Assembly: GCF_019204045.1 (NCBI RefSeq)
Contig: NZ_JAGSPC010000001.1
Location: 1,426,001 to 1,490,000, forward strand
Origin: Erythrobacter crassostreae
Lineage (GTDB): Bacteria > Pseudomonadota > Alphaproteobacteria > Sphingomonadales > Sphingomonadaceae
Direction: 5' to 3'
DNA length: 64,000 bases
Below, in pieces: positions 8,474 to 19,731 of the stretch. The first letter of the stretch is position 1. Each line of letters starts with the position of its first letter. A program made the position numbers and the translations under genes. The notes beneath the pieces are model-generated. The model saw only the letters and a list, made by a program, of their open reading frames with translations. It was not told where the DNA came from and ran no database searches.

Positions 8474-9954
8474 AGCTCGCCGACCTGATCCAGCGTGCCG
8501 GTATCTCCGGCGTCGAAGCCGGTGACGCCAGCGTTACCGGCTTTGCCATTGATCACCGTAAAATCGCACCGGGGACAGTCTTCGGCGCGTTTCAGGGCGC
8601 AAAGTTTAACGCCGAAGATTTCATTCCTGCTGCTATTGAAGCTGGCGCGGTTGCAATCGTCGCGCGCGGTGAGGCGGGAGTCGATGGTGCGCTGCATATC
8701 GCGAGTGACGAACCGCGTCAGACATTCGCAAATCTGGCCGCGGAATTCTTCACGCCGGTACCGCAAACTGTCATCGCGGTGACAGGCACCAACGGCAAAA
8801 CCTCTACCGCCGAGATGACCCGCCAAATCTGGCGTATGTGCGGCGAACGCGCTGCCAGTATCGGAACTCTTGGTGTCACAACGCCAGATGGCAGCGTTTC
8901 GACTGGCCTCACCACGCCTGACATCGTCACGTTCCTCTCCAACATGAGCGGCCTGGCGCGCGAAGGTGTGACGCATGTCGCCTACGAAGCATCCAGCCAC
9001 GGCCTATCGCAATTCCGCAATGAAGGGCTGCGCGTCAGCGCAGGTGCTTTCACGAATTTCAGCCGCGACCATCTCGACTATCACGGGACGATGGATGAGT
9101 ATTTTGCGGCAAAGATGCGCCTGTTCGACGAAGTTGTCGAAGATGGCGCACCGGCAATTATATGGACCGGCGGGGAAATTAGCGAGTGGACCCGCCGCGC
9201 CATCGAGCACGCTGAAAAGCGCGGCTTGCGCGTGCTCACAGTGGGCGAGCAAGGCGAGTTCCTCCGTCTTGCCGCCCGCGAGGCCAGCCAGCTTGGTCAA
9301 ACACTGACGATTGAGCATGACGGCGAAACGCGGACGGTGAAACTGCCGCTTATTGGAGCCTATCAAACCGCTAACGCGTTGGTATCCGCCGCGCTTGCGA
9401 TGGCCACCGGCTCTGACAGATTGCAAGTCTTTGATGCGATTGGCCGTTTGCAGCCCGTTCGCGGAAGGCTTGAACGTGCGGTGATCACCGCGAGCGGTGC
9501 ACCTGTCTATATCGATTACGCCCACACGCCGGACGCTTTGGAAGCCGCGATTATCGCGCTGGGACCTCATGTTGATGAAGCGAAAGGCGGCAAGCTGATT
9601 GTGGTCTTCGGCGCAGGCGGAGACCGGGATACGGGCAAGCGCGCGCCAATGGGCGCAGCCGCTTCAAAACACGCCGACGCGGTGATCGTAACTGACGACA
9701 ATCCGCGCGGCGAAGATGCGTCCAACATCCGCGCAGAAATTCTGTCTGGTGCAGATGCAAATGCCAGCGAAGTGGGCGGCAGGCGCGAAGCAATCGCAGC
9801 CGCCATCGCCGACAGCGGGGCGCACGACATCATTCTAATCGCAGGCAAGGGCCACGAAGAGGGCCAGATAATCGGGTCAGGGGACACTATGCGGGTATTG
9901 CCGTTTAACGACGTACAGGTCGCACGCGAATGCGCGGCGGAGATGGTGGCATGA
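8470..9954 (+). CDS. murE: UDP-MurNAc-Ala-Glu : meso-diaminopimelate ligase MurE
   Basis: 494 residues. ATP-binding P-loop GTNGKTST at about 104-111, the central Mur ligase segment with HLDYHGTMDEYF, and the C-terminal domain with DDNPRGED, the signature of diaminopimelate-adding MurE (DNPR). GKGHE near the C-terminus is also typical. It adds the third amino acid to the cytoplasmic stem peptide. Overlaps both neighbours by 4 bp. Confidence 0.96.
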   Translation: MKLADLIQRAGISGVEAGDASVTGFAIDHRKIAPGTVFGAFQGAKFNAEDFIPAAIEAGAVAIVARGEAGVDGALHIASDEPRQTFANLAAEFFTPVPQTVIAVTGTNGKTSTAEMTRQIWRMCGERAASIGTLGVTTPDGSVSTGLTTPDIVTFLSNMSGLAREGVTHVAYEASSHGLSQFRNEGLRVSAGAFTNFSRDHLDYHGTMDEYFAAKMRLFDEVVEDGAPAIIWTGGEISEWTRRAIEHAEKRGLRVLTVGEQGEFLRLAAREASQLGQTLTIEHDGETRTVKLPLIGAYQTANALVSAALAMATGSDRLQVFDAIGRLQPVRGRLERAVITASGAPVYIDYAHTPDALEAAIIALGPHVDEAKGGKLIVVFGAGGDRDTGKRAPMGAAASKHADAVIVTDDNPRGEDASNIRAEILSGADANASEVGGRREAIAAAIADSGAHDIILIAGKGHEEGQIIGSGDTMRVLPFNDVQVARECAAEMVA

Positions 9955-11411
9955 GCGCCGTCCACGCAATGCTTCGCGCATGGCCGGCCAATCCGCGCGA
10001 CAATTTGCCGCTCACGCTTTGGAACTCGGCCGAGATTGCCGACGCGACGGACGGTGTAGCAAGTCACGCGTTTCAGGCATCTGGTATCGAGATGGACTCC
10101 CGCGATGTGTGCCCCGGCGATTTGTTTATCGCTCTAAAGGGCGAAGCGATGGATGGGCACAAGTTCATCGCCGCAGCCTTCTCTAAAGGCGCTGTTGCAG
10201 CAATCGTCGATCGTCCGGTCGATTTCCCGCATGTGCTCGTCAAAGACACCACGCAGGCGCTTATTGATCTGGCTCACGCGGGGCGTAGTCGTTGCCAAGG
10301 CGTCCGGATCGCTGTGACTGGTTCTGTCGGCAAAACCGGCGTCAAAGAAGCGATCTTCAACAGCCTCGACCGCGCAAGTCGCGGCTCAGCGCATCGCTCG
10401 GTTCGCAGTTACAACAATCATGTCGGCGTTCCCTTGAGCCTCGCTCGACTTCCAGCACGCGCAGAGTACGGCGTGTTCGAAATGGGCATGAACCACGCGG
10501 GCGAAATCGCGCCGCTGGCCGATCATGTTCGCCCGAACGTCGCGGTCATCACCACAATCGCGCCCGCTCACATCGAGAACCTTGGTTCGATGGAAGCGAT
10601 TGCTGACGAAAAAGCACAGATATTCACCGGCCTTGCAAAGGGCGGGACCGCCGTCATTCCAGCGGATAGCGAATACACACCTCGCATAGTCGAGCACGCC
10701 CGGAAGCTTGGCGTGAATGTGGTCACGTTCGGCCGCAGCGCGGATGCCGATGTACGCCTGCTGGATGCGATCCCCAGCGCGAATGGCGGATCGCTCGTCA
10801 CAGCAGACCTCGGCGACACACGCCTTTGTTATTCTGTGGCTGAGCCCGGCGAACACTGGATTGCTAATTCGCTTGGTGTCATGGCGGCGGTTCGCGCCGC
10901 TGGAGGCGATCTCGCCAGCGCTGGATTGGCTCTCGCAGAAATGGGCGGCTTGAAAGGGCGCGGTGCGCGTTTCAACATTGCGGTGCCGGGCGGCAAAGCC
11001 CTGCTCGTCGATGAAAGTTACAACGCGAACCCTGCTTCGATGCGCGCGACACTGCGCGCCATTGGGCAAACGCCGGCGCATCGCCGTGTCGCAGTTCTGG
11101 GTAGCATGATGGAATTGGGCGATTTCGGCCCGAAATTCCACCGGCAGCTGGCAGAACCTATCGGCGAAGCAAAAATCGACCACGTGATCCTTGTCGGCGA
11201 TGAGATGCGTGCTCTTGCAGGGCAGTTGGGGAAAGCCTCCATTGGCCCGCTTGGCATTGTCCCTAGCTTCGACCATTGCGAAGGGCCTGCCGAAGCGATT
11301 TTGGCACTCGAAGAGTTCGGTCTCACCCACGGCGACGCTGTCCTCGTAAAGGGTTCCAATTCCGTCGGTCTCGGCAGGCTGGTGACACACTTTACGAACG
11401 CTTCGGCTTGA
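9951..11411 (+). CDS. murF: UDP-MurNAc-tripeptide : D-Ala-D-Ala ligase MurF
   Basis: 486 residues from ATG 9951, which overlaps the murE stop; an in-frame upstream start at 9930 lies within murE and is not favoured. P-loop GSVGKTGVKE (T replaced by G at one position, as often in MurF), EMGMNHAGEIA, and DESYNANPASM in the C-terminal domain. It adds D-Ala-D-Ala (made by Ddl, below) to the tripeptide precursor. Followed by a 20-bp gap before mraY. Confidence 0.95.
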   Translation: MSAVHAMLRAWPANPRDNLPLTLWNSAEIADATDGVASHAFQASGIEMDSRDVCPGDLFIALKGEAMDGHKFIAAAFSKGAVAAIVDRPVDFPHVLVKDTTQALIDLAHAGRSRCQGVRIAVTGSVGKTGVKEAIFNSLDRASRGSAHRSVRSYNNHVGVPLSLARLPARAEYGVFEMGMNHAGEIAPLADHVRPNVAVITTIAPAHIENLGSMEAIADEKAQIFTGLAKGGTAVIPADSEYTPRIVEHARKLGVNVVTFGRSADADVRLLDAIPSANGGSLVTADLGDTRLCYSVAEPGEHWIANSLGVMAAVRAAGGDLASAGLALAEMGGLKGRGARFNIAVPGGKALLVDESYNANPASMRATLRAIGQTPAHRRVAVLGSMMELGDFGPKFHRQLAEPIGEAKIDHVILVGDEMRALAGQLGKASIGPLGIVPSFDHCEGPAEAILALEEFGLTHGDAVLVKGSNSVGLGRLVTHFTNASA

Positions 11412-11431
11412 TCGCCGGGCGAGGGGTCTGA

Positions 11432-12502
11432 ATGCTATATCTACTTGCGGAATGGCTTGGCTTTGAAGGCGCGCTGAATTTGGTGCGCTATCAGACGTTC
11501 CGTTTCGGCGCGACGTTGATGACAGCGCTTATCCTTGGTCTGATTATCGGACCGCGCTTCATCAACATGCTGCGCGTGCGTCAGGGCAAAGGCCAACCGA
11601 TCCGCGAAGACGGGCCGCAAACACACCTCGCCAAAGTCGGTACCCCGACCATGGGCGGATTGATGATCCTTGTCGCGCTGGTATTGTCTTTGCTGCTTTG
11701 GATGGACCTGAGAAGCCCGCTCGTCTGGGCGTGTCTGGCTGTCACGATTGGCTTTGGACTGATCGGGTTTCTGGATGACTATGACAAGGTGACTAAGAAC
11801 AGCCACGCCGGTCTGTCGGGCAGGATCCGGCTGCTGGCTGAATTCGCTGTTGCGGGTGTCGCATCCTATCTGATCGTCAGCCAGATCAACACCAATCTCT
11901 ATATCCCGTTTTTCTCGGATGTGAGCATCCCGCTTGGGCCGCTCTATTATGTCTTTGCAGCATTTGTAATTGTCGGGGCGGGCAATGCCGTGAACCTGAC
12001 GGACGGGCTCGATGGTCTTGCGATTATGCCGGTCATCATCGCGGCAGGCACCTTTGCCATTATAGCCTATCTCGTCGGACGGACTGACTTTAGCGAATAC
12101 CTCGGGATTCCTTACGTCGAAGGCGCTGGCGAACTTGCCGTATTCTCGGCGGCGATCATGGGGGCTGGTTTGGCTTTCCTGTGGTTCAACGCTCCGCCTG
12201 CTGCAGTGTTTATGGGGGACACCGGTTCGCTCGCTCTTGGCGGTGCTCTTGGAGCAATTGCGGTTGCAAGCCATCACGAAGTCGTACTCGCCATCGTCGG
12301 CGGTCTCTTCGTACTCGAAGCGGTGTCGGTCATCATCCAGGTGTTCTGGTTCAAGCGGACGGGCAAGCGCGTATTCCGAATGGCCCCGATCCACCACCAT
12401 TTTGAACAGCTCGGCTGGAGTGAGAGCAAGGTAGTGATCCGGTTCTGGATCATTTCTATCATTCTCGCGCTTATCGGCCTTGCAACTCTTAAGCTGAGGT
12501 AA
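11432..12502 (+). CDS. mraY: phospho-MurNAc-pentapeptide translocase MraY
   Basis: 356 residues with about ten hydrophobic segments. Family motifs: [16 protein letters not shown] (catalytic Asp pair), [13 protein letters not shown] and MAPIHHHFE. It transfers phospho-MurNAc-pentapeptide to undecaprenyl phosphate, making lipid I at the inner membrane. ATG start at 11432 with a GAGGGG element just upstream. The long open frame on the other strand here is a shadow. Confidence 0.97.
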   Translation: MLYLLAEWLGFEGALNLVRYQTFRFGATLMTALILGLIIGPRFINMLRVRQGKGQPIREDGPQTHLAKVGTPTMGGLMILVALVLSLLLWMDLRSPLVWACLAVTIGFGLIGFLDDYDKVTKNSHAGLSGRIRLLAEFAVAGVASYLIVSQINTNLYIPFFSDVSIPLGPLYYVFAAFVIVGAGNAVNLTDGLDGLAIMPVIIAAGTFAIIAYLVGRTDFSEYLGIPYVEGAGELAVFSAAIMGAGLAFLWFNAPPAAVFMGDTGSLALGGALGAIAVASHHEVVLAIVGGLFVLEAVSVIIQVFWFKRTGKRVFRMAPIHHHFEQLGWSESKVVIRFWIISIILALIGLATLKLR

Positions 12503-12512
12503 CGGGCTACGC

Positions 12513-13901
12513 GTGATCACTTCCACTGCCTTTGCCGGAAAACGCTATGCCGTCCTCGGCCTCGCGCGCTCCGGTGCGGCGACGGTGGAGGCATTGCTTG
12601 CGAGTGGAGCCGAAGTCACTGCTTGGGATAGGCAGGATGTTTCGCGCGAGCCATTTGCGGATCGTTGCGCGATCGCGGACCCACTTGATCTTGATCTGAA
12701 CGGCTTCGCAGGTGTGGTCGTTTCGCCCGGTGTCCCTCTCAATACGCATCCGATCAAGCCGCATGCTGAGAAGTTTGGCGTGCCGTTGATTGGTGATATC
12801 GAGCTGTTTGCTCTGGCGCGCGGTGATCTGCCTGATCACAAGGTCGTGGGCATCACCGGCACGAATGGCAAATCGACCACAACCGCGTTGCTTCATCACA
12901 TTCTGGAAATGGCGGGTCTTCCTGCCGTGATGGGCGGTAATATCGGCGAGCCGATCCTGTCGCGAGAGCCGCTGTCGCCAAACACGAATGGCGCGGGCGC
13001 GTATGTTCTCGAATTGTCGAGCTATCAGATTGATCTCACTCAATCGCTGGCCTGCGATGCTGCTGCGCTAACGAACATCACACCTGATCATCTCGACCGC
13101 TACAATGGCTTTGAGGATTATGCATCGGCAAAAGGCCGTCTCTTCGCGATGCAGAAGACTGGACAATTTGCGGTTTTCGGATCAGTCGAAGGTGCTGCGG
13201 GCGCCGTTATGCACGCAGAACAAGCCCGCCGGCCTGCAGGTCGCGCCGGCCCAGCTGATCTTTCGCGCTTCGCACCTTTGCAAAGCGAGTGGCCTAGCCT
13301 CCAAGGGCCACATAATCTGGAGAATGTCGCTGTTGCGGTTGCCTTGGCCGAAGAGTTGGGCGTTACCGAGGCGCAGTGGCGCCATTCCTTGCCGCGCTTT
13401 CGCAACCTTCCCCACCGGATGGAGCAAATTTGTGAGGAAGCTGGCGTCATTTTCATCAATGACAGCAAGGCAACCAACCCTGCGTCCACAGCGCCTGCTT
13501 TGGCTGCATTCCCGCCAGCTAAAGCCATTCGTGGCGGTAGCCCCCGTGTTCACTGGATTGTCGGCGGTCTTGCGAAAGAAGATGGGCTGGGAGAATGCGA
13601 GGCCATGCTTGGTAATGTCGCAGCGGCTTATACGGTTGGCGAAGCCGGGCCGCGTTTTGCCGAGCTGCTGGAGGGCCGCATTCCGCGCGTCGAAAAGTGT
13701 GAGCTTGTCAGCGAAGCAGTTGGCCGCGCCCGCAAAGCCGCCATGGCTGGCGATGTAGTGCTGTTCTCTCCCGCCTGCGCGAGCTTTGATCAGTTCCGCG
13801 ACTATGAAAAGCGCGGCGAGCATTTCCGGTCATTGGTCGGTGTGATCGCTGAATTCGGTGATTGTGCGCCTGCCATCAACGAAGCGGATCTTGCAACATG
13901 A
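12513..13901 (+). CDS. murD: UDP-MurNAc-L-alanine : D-glutamate ligase MurD
   Basis: 462 residues from GTG 12513. N-terminal Rossmann-like domain (YAVLGLARSG), P-loop GTNGKSTT at about 116-123, ELSSYQID, TPDHLDRY and NDSKATNP, all MurD signatures. It adds D-Glu to UDP-MurNAc-Ala in the cytoplasm. Lies 10 bp after mraY and its stop overlaps the ftsW start (ATGA). Confidence 0.96.
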   Translation: MITSTAFAGKRYAVLGLARSGAATVEALLASGAEVTAWDRQDVSREPFADRCAIADPLDLDLNGFAGVVVSPGVPLNTHPIKPHAEKFGVPLIGDIELFALARGDLPDHKVVGITGTNGKSTTTALLHHILEMAGLPAVMGGNIGEPILSREPLSPNTNGAGAYVLELSSYQIDLTQSLACDAAALTNITPDHLDRYNGFEDYASAKGRLFAMQKTGQFAVFGSVEGAAGAVMHAEQARRPAGRAGPADLSRFAPLQSEWPSLQGPHNLENVAVAVALAEELGVTEAQWRHSLPRFRNLPHRMEQICEEAGVIFINDSKATNPASTAPALAAFPPAKAIRGGSPRVHWIVGGLAKEDGLGECEAMLGNVAAAYTVGEAGPRFAELLEGRIPRVEKCELVSEAVGRARKAAMAGDVVLFSPACASFDQFRDYEKRGEHFRSLVGVIAEFGDCAPAINEADLAT

Positions 13902-15142
13902 GCGGCAATGGGACCATCGCTGCGCCGCGCGGAGACCGGACGTTCCACGCTCCGGTGCCAACCAATCGCAGACTAAGTGAGCATGTACGAATATGGTGGC
14001 GGGAGATCGACAAATGGCTGCTGTTCCTAATTCTGCTCGTCATGGCGCTAGGCACCGTGGCCGTCGCCGCCGCCGCACCAGCCGCCGCTGAGCAGCTCTC
14101 CCGGCGCGGGATCGAAGTCGGTGAATTTCACTACCTTCGCCAGCACATCATGTTTCAGGTGATGGGCATTGGCGGCATGATCTTCGTATCATTCATGGAC
14201 CGCGAGACGGCCAGAAGACTCGGTATTCTTGTTTTTGTAGGGTTCCTCTTTCTGTTGTTTCTCGTCCCGATAATAGGTGTCGAGAAGAACGGCGCTCGGC
14301 GTTGGCTAGAATTCGGTATGTCGGTTCAACCGTCTGAGTTTCTCAAGCCTGGCTTTGCGGTCGCGCTTGCATGGATACTAAGCATGAAATTGCGCGATCA
14401 GAACCTGCCTGTGCTCACCGTTGTTACGGCTATCATGGCGCTGATCGCAGGCCTTCTGATGTTGCAGCCAAACCTTGGTGCGACCATCCTTTTTGGCGGC
14501 GTTTGGTTCGTTCTGGTCTTGCTTGCCGGCGTCTCGATCCAGCGGATTAGCGCCTTGATCGGGGTCGGGCTGGTCGGCCTGACCGCGACCTATTTCCTCT
14601 ATGACAATGCGCGCTACCGGATCGATTCCTTCCTTGGCGGTGGTACTGCGTTCGATCAGGTTGATCTTGCGCAGCGCACTCTGCTGGCCGGAGGGTGGAC
14701 CGGCAGCGGCTTGTGGCTCGGCATACGGAAAATGAACCTGCCCGAACCGCACACTGACTATATCTTCTCCGTCATTGGCGAGGAGTTCGGGTTGTTAATG
14801 TGCGGGCTCATTGTGCTCGTCTATTTCGGTATTATCGGTAAGGCATTGATGCGCTTGGTTGATGAGGAAAATCTGTTCGCCTTGCTTGCAGGGGCGGGTC
14901 TCGTCACCCAGATCGGTGGTCAGGCATTCATCAATATCCTGGTGAATTTACAGCTGTTCCCGTCAAAAGGGATGACACTTCCGCTGATCAGCTATGGCGG
15001 ATCATCCACACTGGCAGTGTGTTTCACGGTTGGGCTGCTGCTTGCCATTACGCGCCGCAATCCGTTCCTTGAGCGTGAGAGCAGCGGTTTGAAGAACCTA
15101 TTCGAGCGGCCCAAAAACGGCCACAGGGAGGAACGCGCATGA
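13898..15142 (+). CDS. ftsW: peptidoglycan glycosyltransferase FtsW (SEDS family)
   Basis: 414 residues from ATG 13898; the longer frame from 13862 runs back into murD and is rejected. Around ten transmembrane segments follow a cytoplasmic tail of about 40 residues. SEDS landmarks: GARRWLEFG, the loop after ARYRIDSF, and GMTLPLISYGGSS. It polymerises septal glycan strands from lipid II together with FtsI. Overlaps murD and murG by 4 bp. Confidence 0.95.
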   Translation: MSGNGTIAAPRGDRTFHAPVPTNRRLSEHVRIWWREIDKWLLFLILLVMALGTVAVAAAAPAAAEQLSRRGIEVGEFHYLRQHIMFQVMGIGGMIFVSFMDRETARRLGILVFVGFLFLLFLVPIIGVEKNGARRWLEFGMSVQPSEFLKPGFAVALAWILSMKLRDQNLPVLTVVTAIMALIAGLLMLQPNLGATILFGGVWFVLVLLAGVSIQRISALIGVGLVGLTATYFLYDNARYRIDSFLGGGTAFDQVDLAQRTLLAGGWTGSGLWLGIRKMNLPEPHTDYIFSVIGEEFGLLMCGLIVLVYFGIIGKALMRLVDEENLFALLAGAGLVTQIGGQAFINILVNLQLFPSKGMTLPLISYGGSSTLAVCFTVGLLLAITRRNPFLERESSGLKNLFERPKNGHREERA

Positions 15143-16371
15143 ACAGCGAGACACCGCAGACAGTGCCAAGCGGCGCAAGTCGGCATTTTGTCCTCGCGGC
15201 AGGGGGCACGGGTGGGCATCTGATCCCGGCATTCGCGCTTGCGACTGAATTGGAAGCGCGCGGACACCACGTGGCGCTTATCACCGATGATCGCGGCGCG
15301 AATATTCCCGGCAAGCCGGACAGTCTGACCGCCCACGTCTTGCCCGCGGGTCGGTTTGGAAAGAACCCGCTCAACTGGATTGGCGGCATCCGCGCGGTAT
15401 TGGAAGGTCGCAATATGGCGCTCCGCTTGTTTGAAAGTTTCGAACCGAGCGCTGTTGTCGGCTTTGGCGGTTACCCTGCGTTACCCGCCTTGCTCGCCGC
15501 GACATCGGCCAAAGTTCCGAGCATTGTGCATGAACAGAATGCTGTGTTGGGACGTGTCAACCGCCTGCTTGCAAGCCGGGTTGAGGCAATCGCGACGTCC
15601 TATTCAACCGTTGAAAGGCTGAAGCCAAAGTTCGCTCCGAAGACGCATCTGGTCGGCAATCCGGTCCGTGCAGAAGTGCTTGCTCTGCGTGACGAAGAAT
15701 TTCCGCCGTTCACCGACGATGGCATTTTGCGGGTCCTTGTAACTGGCGGGAGTCAGGGCGCGAGCGTCCTGTCCGATGTTGTGCCCGACGGTTTGTCGAT
15801 GCTGCCCGATGGCTTGCGTCAACGCTTGCAAGTGACCCAGCAATGCCGCAGCGAAGATGTCGACCGTGTCCGTGAGCGTTACGTCAACCATGATATTGCC
15901 GCTGAGCTCGGCACGTATTTTGAGGATATGCACGAACGGCTTGCCGATACGCATTTGTTCATCGGACGAGCGGGCGCTTCGACCATTGCCGAACTGACCG
16001 CCGTGGGACGTCCCGGAATTCTCGTTCCACTGCCGATAGCAACCGATGATCATCAAGCGGTGAATACCCGCGATGTGGTGAAGGCGGGCGGCGCGCGTAT
16101 GATCCGGCAGAGCGGCTTCACTCCCAAGGAGCTTGCCAAGCAAATTCAGGCAATGGCGCAGAACCCCTCCAGCCTTGCCAATGCGGCGCATGGTGCGTGG
16201 AATTGCGGCTATCCTGATGCGGCGAAAGACCTCGCTGATCTGGTCGAGAGCATGGCGGGAATTGATTTGATGGACGTGGTGCGGGTTGGCGAAACCAATC
16301 CCCGTGCCGCCAAAGTGGCGACCAAGGCCCAGCCTGCCACCCGCGACACCGCAAAGGATGTTGCTGCGTGA
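15139..16371 (+). CDS. murG: UDP-GlcNAc : lipid I GlcNAc transferase MurG
   Basis: 410 residues. Glycine-rich loop [12 protein letters not shown] near residues 20-31, [18 protein letters not shown], and the C-terminal donor-site region [14 protein letters not shown] and [13 protein letters not shown]28 glycosyltransferase that makes lipid II on the inner face of the membrane. The final 40 residues (Thr/Ala/Lys-rich) extend past the usual end. Start ATG inside the ftsW stop; its own stop overlaps the murC GTG. Confidence 0.96.
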   Translation: MNSETPQTVPSGASRHFVLAAGGTGGHLIPAFALATELEARGHHVALITDDRGANIPGKPDSLTAHVLPAGRFGKNPLNWIGGIRAVLEGRNMALRLFESFEPSAVVGFGGYPALPALLAATSAKVPSIVHEQNAVLGRVNRLLASRVEAIATSYSTVERLKPKFAPKTHLVGNPVRAEVLALRDEEFPPFTDDGILRVLVTGGSQGASVLSDVVPDGLSMLPDGLRQRLQVTQQCRSEDVDRVRERYVNHDIAAELGTYFEDMHERLADTHLFIGRAGASTIAELTAVGRPGILVPLPIATDDHQAVNTRDVVKAGGARMIRQSGFTPKELAKQIQAMAQNPSSLANAAHGAWNCGYPDAAKDLADLVESMAGIDLMDVVRVGETNPRAAKVATKAQPATRDTAKDVAA

Positions 16372-17792
16372 AGGGTGTTGGTACGGATATTGGGACGATC
16401 CATTTCGTCGGCATTGGCGGCATCGGCATGTCCGGTATCGCGGAGGTTATGGCGAACCTTGGATACACGGTCCAAGGCAGCGATATCAAAGAAAGCCCCG
16501 TGGTTGAGCGGCTCCGTTCGCGCGGCGTAAAAATCGCCATCGGTCAGGTGGCCGAGAATGTTGAAGGCGCGGCCGTCGTCGTCACCTCAACAGCTGTGCG
16601 CAGAACGAACCCTGAAGTCGCCTATGCGCTTGAAAATCGGATACCTGTCGTGCGCCGCGCAGAGATGCTGGCTGAATTGATGCGACTGAAATCCACCGTC
16701 GCCGTGGCTGGAACGCACGGCAAGACGACGACCACCAGTATGATCGCTGCACTGCTGGATGCCGGCAATGTCGATCCGACCGTCATCAATGGCGGCATTA
16801 TTGAACAATACGGCTCCAACGCGCGCCTAGGTGATAGCGACTGGATGGTTGTTGAGGCGGATGAAAGTGATGGAAGCTTTCTACGGCTAGACGGCACGAT
16901 TGCGGTCGTGACCAATATCGATCCCGAACACCTCGATCATTACGGCGATTTTGACGGCGTGAAGAAAGCGTTTGTCGAATTCATTCACAACGTGCCGTTC
17001 TACGGCGCTGCGATCCTGTGCGTTGACCATCCAGAAGTTCAGGCCGTGATCGGGAATGTGCGCGATCGCAAAGTAGTGACCTATGGTTTCTCGCTTCAGG
17101 CCGATATTTGCGGGGTGAATATTCGTCCGAATGAAGGCGGGAATACCTTTGACGTGATCGTGCGTCAGCGCGGAGAGGAAGACCGCCGCATCGAAGGCGT
17201 GCATTTGCCGATGCCGGGCCGTCACAACGTGCAAAACGCGCTTGCCGCCGTCGCCGTCTCTATCGAGATGGGCTGCGAAGATGATGTAATCAAAAACGGC
17301 TTCGGCGGCTTCAGCGGCGTTCGCCGCCGCTTTACCAAGGTCGGCACGATCGATGTCGAGGGAACCGGTGTGAGCGTTGTCGATGATTACGCGCACCACC
17401 CGGTTGAAATCCGCGCTGTGCTTGGAGCAGCCCGTGAGGCCGTGCCCAAAGGCCGGGTGATCGCTGTCGCCCAGCCGCATCGCTACACGCGCCTTAATGA
17501 TCTGATGGAAGATTTTCAGACCTGTTTTAACGATGCAGACATTGTATATGTGACGCCGGTCTACGAAGCTGGCGAAGACCCGATCGAAGGCGCTGATGCG
17601 GCAGGATTAGTCGCCGGTCTCAAATCACGCGGGCACCGTGCTGCCTCCACGATTGCCGATGAAGATGAACTCGCAACCGTGCTTGCTGAGGAAATCATGC
17701 CCGGCGATATCATCGTCTGCCTCGGCGCGGGGGATATCACACGCTGGGCTGCTGGCCTTGCGACAGCGATTGAATCAAAGCGGGTTGCATGA
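16368..17792 (+). CDS. murC: UDP-MurNAc : L-alanine ligase MurC
   Basis: 474 residues starting GTG 16368 (GTGA overlap with murG). N-terminal [14 protein letters not shown]-loop GTHGKTTTT at about 118-126, EADESDGSF, and [10 protein letters not shown], the classic MurC set. It attaches the first stem-peptide residue. ATGA overlap with murB. Confidence 0.97.
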   Translation: MKGVGTDIGTIHFVGIGGIGMSGIAEVMANLGYTVQGSDIKESPVVERLRSRGVKIAIGQVAENVEGAAVVVTSTAVRRTNPEVAYALENRIPVVRRAEMLAELMRLKSTVAVAGTHGKTTTTSMIAALLDAGNVDPTVINGGIIEQYGSNARLGDSDWMVVEADESDGSFLRLDGTIAVVTNIDPEHLDHYGDFDGVKKAFVEFIHNVPFYGAAILCVDHPEVQAVIGNVRDRKVVTYGFSLQADICGVNIRPNEGGNTFDVIVRQRGEEDRRIEGVHLPMPGRHNVQNALAAVAVSIEMGCEDDVIKNGFGGFSGVRRRFTKVGTIDVEGTGVSVVDDYAHHPVEIRAVLGAAREAVPKGRVIAVAQPHRYTRLNDLMEDFQTCFNDADIVYVTPVYEAGEDPIEGADAAGLVAGLKSRGHRAASTIADEDELATVLAEEIMPGDIIVCLGAGDITRWAAGLATAIESKRVA

Positions 17793-18763
17793 GCGATATG
17801 GTTCAACCCGACGACTGGCTTGATCGAGACGATGGCTCCGCCCCTACCTGCGCGGTCGAAGGGACGATGACTGCTCCTGTCCCATTGGACAATATTCGCG
17901 GTGATCTGACGTGTAAGGCACCGCTCGCGAAGCTCGTTTGGTTCAAGACCGGCGGACAAGCTGACTGGTTGTTCGAGCCTGCTGATCTGGACGATCTGAA
18001 GCTGTTTATGGAATGCCTCGGCGGGACAACGCCGGTGATGGCGCTTGGTCTAGGGTCCAACCTGATCATCCGAGATGGCGGGGTTCCGGGTGTGGTCGTC
18101 CGATTGGGCAAGCCTTTTGCTGGTGTCGAAGTGACCGGTGAGCTTGAAGTGACTTGCGGAGGGGGCGCTCCGGGAATTTTGGCTGCATCCAAAGCGCGCG
18201 ATGCCGGTATCGCTGGAATGGAATTTCTGCGGGGTATTCCGGGCACTGTCGGCGGCTTTGTGCGCATGAATGGCGGCGCTTACGGCCGTGAGGTCGCTGA
18301 TATCCTGATCGATTGCGATGTGATCATGCCAGATGGCGAACTGGTCAAACTGCCGGTTGCGGACCTGCAATACACCTATCGCCACTCTGCTTTGCCAGAG
18401 AGCGCGGTTGTGGTCTCGGCGCGGTTTAATGGCACGCCGGGTGATCCAAGGGATATCGGCGAAGAAATGGACCGGATCGCGAAAGCACGAGAAGAATCGC
18501 AGCCGCTGCGTACCAAGACCGGCGGATCTACATTTAAGAATCCTGACGGCGGCAAGGCTTGGCAGTTGGTCGATGAAGCGGGCTGCCGCGGCTTCCAAAT
18601 GGGCGGCGCGCAAGTGAGTGAGAAACACACCAACTTCCTCATCAACACAGGCAATGCAACCAGCGCCGATATCGAGGCCCTAGGCGAAGAAGTGCGCGAG
18701 CGGGTCTACAAACAATCGGGCGTTACGCTGGAGTGGGAAATTCAACGAGTGGGGCGGCCATGA
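17789..18763 (+). CDS. murB: UDP-N-acetylenolpyruvoylglucosamine reductase MurB
   Basis: 324 residues. FAD-binding region [12 protein letters not shown] and [12 protein letters not shown]; substrate region [15 protein letters not shown]; catalytic part TGGSTFKNP (Ser) and a distal Glu near the end. It reduces the enolpyruvyl group to make UDP-MurNAc. The N-terminus has about 30 residues before the FAD domain that may include an over-long start. ATGA overlap with murC and ddl. Confidence 0.96.
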   Translation: MSDMVQPDDWLDRDDGSAPTCAVEGTMTAPVPLDNIRGDLTCKAPLAKLVWFKTGGQADWLFEPADLDDLKLFMECLGGTTPVMALGLGSNLIIRDGGVPGVVVRLGKPFAGVEVTGELEVTCGGGAPGILAASKARDAGIAGMEFLRGIPGTVGGFVRMNGGAYGREVADILIDCDVIMPDGELVKLPVADLQYTYRHSALPESAVVVSARFNGTPGDPRDIGEEMDRIAKAREESQPLRTKTGGSTFKNPDGGKAWQLVDEAGCRGFQMGGAQVSEKHTNFLINTGNATSADIEALGEEVRERVYKQSGVTLEWEIQRVGRP

Positions 18764-19731
18764 GTGATACCCTGCATATTGCGGTGCTTATGGGCGGCTG
18801 GGCAAACGAACGCGAAGTCTCTTTGATGAGCGGCGCGGGTGTTGCCGATGCGTTGGAAAGCAAGGGACACACGGTCACTGAAATCGATATGGGCCGCGAT
18901 GTCGCGATGAAGATCGCAGAAGCCGCACCTGATGTTGTTTTCAATGCGCTGCACGGTGTTCCCGGTGAAGATGGCACGGTTCAGGGCATGCTTGACCTGA
19001 TGGGAATTCCCTACACCCATTCCGGTGTCGCGACTTCCGTCATTGCGATTGATAAGCAACTGACAAAACAGGCACTCGTGCCGCATGGCATTCCGATGCC
19101 CGGCGGGCGTATTGTTGCATCCGCAGAGCTGTTTGAGCGCGATCCATTGCCGCGTCCATATGTGCTGAAGCCAGTCAATGAAGGCTCTTCCGTCGGTGTC
19201 GCTATTGTCACCGAGGATAGCAATGTTGGCAATCCGATTGCGCGCAGCGCAGCGGGGCCGTGGCAGGAATTTGAAGAACTGCTCGCCGAGCCGTTTATCA
19301 AAGGCCGCGAGCTAACCACTGCCGTGATAGGTGGACCGGATGGCCCCCGTGCCCTTGGCGTGACCGAGCTGATTATCGAAACCGGCTTTTACGATTACGA
19401 ACACAAATACACTGAGGGGCGGACGCAGCATGTCTGTCCTGCGGAAATCCCGCCAGAAATTGCAGCGCTTTGTGAGGACTATGCAATCCGCGCGCACAAA
19501 GTACTCGGCTGCCACGGTACGAGCCGTACCGATTACCGCTGGGACGATGAGTTGGGCGAAGAAGGCCTGTTTGTGCTCGAAACCAACACCCAGCCCGGCA
19601 TGACACCCCTCAGCCTGGTGCCTGAACAAGCCCGCCATGCGGGAATTGATTATCCAGAATTGTGCGACATGATCGTTCGTGAGGCGATCCGCGTCCACAA
19701 TTCAAACCATACGGAGGGCGCCGATGGCTAA
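18760..19731 (+). CDS. ddl: D-alanine-D-alanine ligase
   Basis: 323 residues from ATG 18760, which overlaps the murB stop; the upstream in-frame GTG at 18733 lies inside murB. ATP-grasp features: LMGGWANEREVS at the N-terminus, HGVPGEDGTVQG, KPVNEGSSVGV, and ETNTQPGMTPLSLVPEQA. In many Ddl the motif reads G-G-x-S-x-E; here it is G-G-W-A-N-E, with Ala replacing Ser, as in some alphaproteobacterial Ddl. Supplies D-Ala-D-Ala to MurF. Overlaps ftsQ by 8 bp. Confidence 0.95.
   Translation: MSDTLHIAVLMGGWANEREVSLMSGAGVADALESKGHTVTEIDMGRDVAMKIAEAAPDVVFNALHGVPGEDGTVQGMLDLMGIPYTHSGVATSVIAIDKQLTKQALVPHGIPMPGGRIVASAELFERDPLPRPYVLKPVNEGSSVGVAIVTEDSNVGNPIARSAAGPWQEFEELLAEPFIKGRELTTAVIGGPDGPRALGVTELIIETGFYDYEHKYTEGRTQHVCPAEIPPEIAALCEDYAIRAHKVLGCHGTSRTDYRWDDELGEEGLFVLETNTQPGMTPLSLVPEQARHAGIDYPELCDMIVREAIRVHNSNHTEGADG

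Noticed and set aside
10386..11390. 334-codon minus-strand frame opposite murF
   Set aside because: Antisense shadow of murF; no motifs and no plausible ribosome-binding site.
11441..12526. 361-codon minus-strand frame opposite mraY
   Set aside because: Antisense shadow of a well-identified gene; composition (Arg/Asp/Gln-rich, no motifs) is typical of a shadow in GC-rich DNA.
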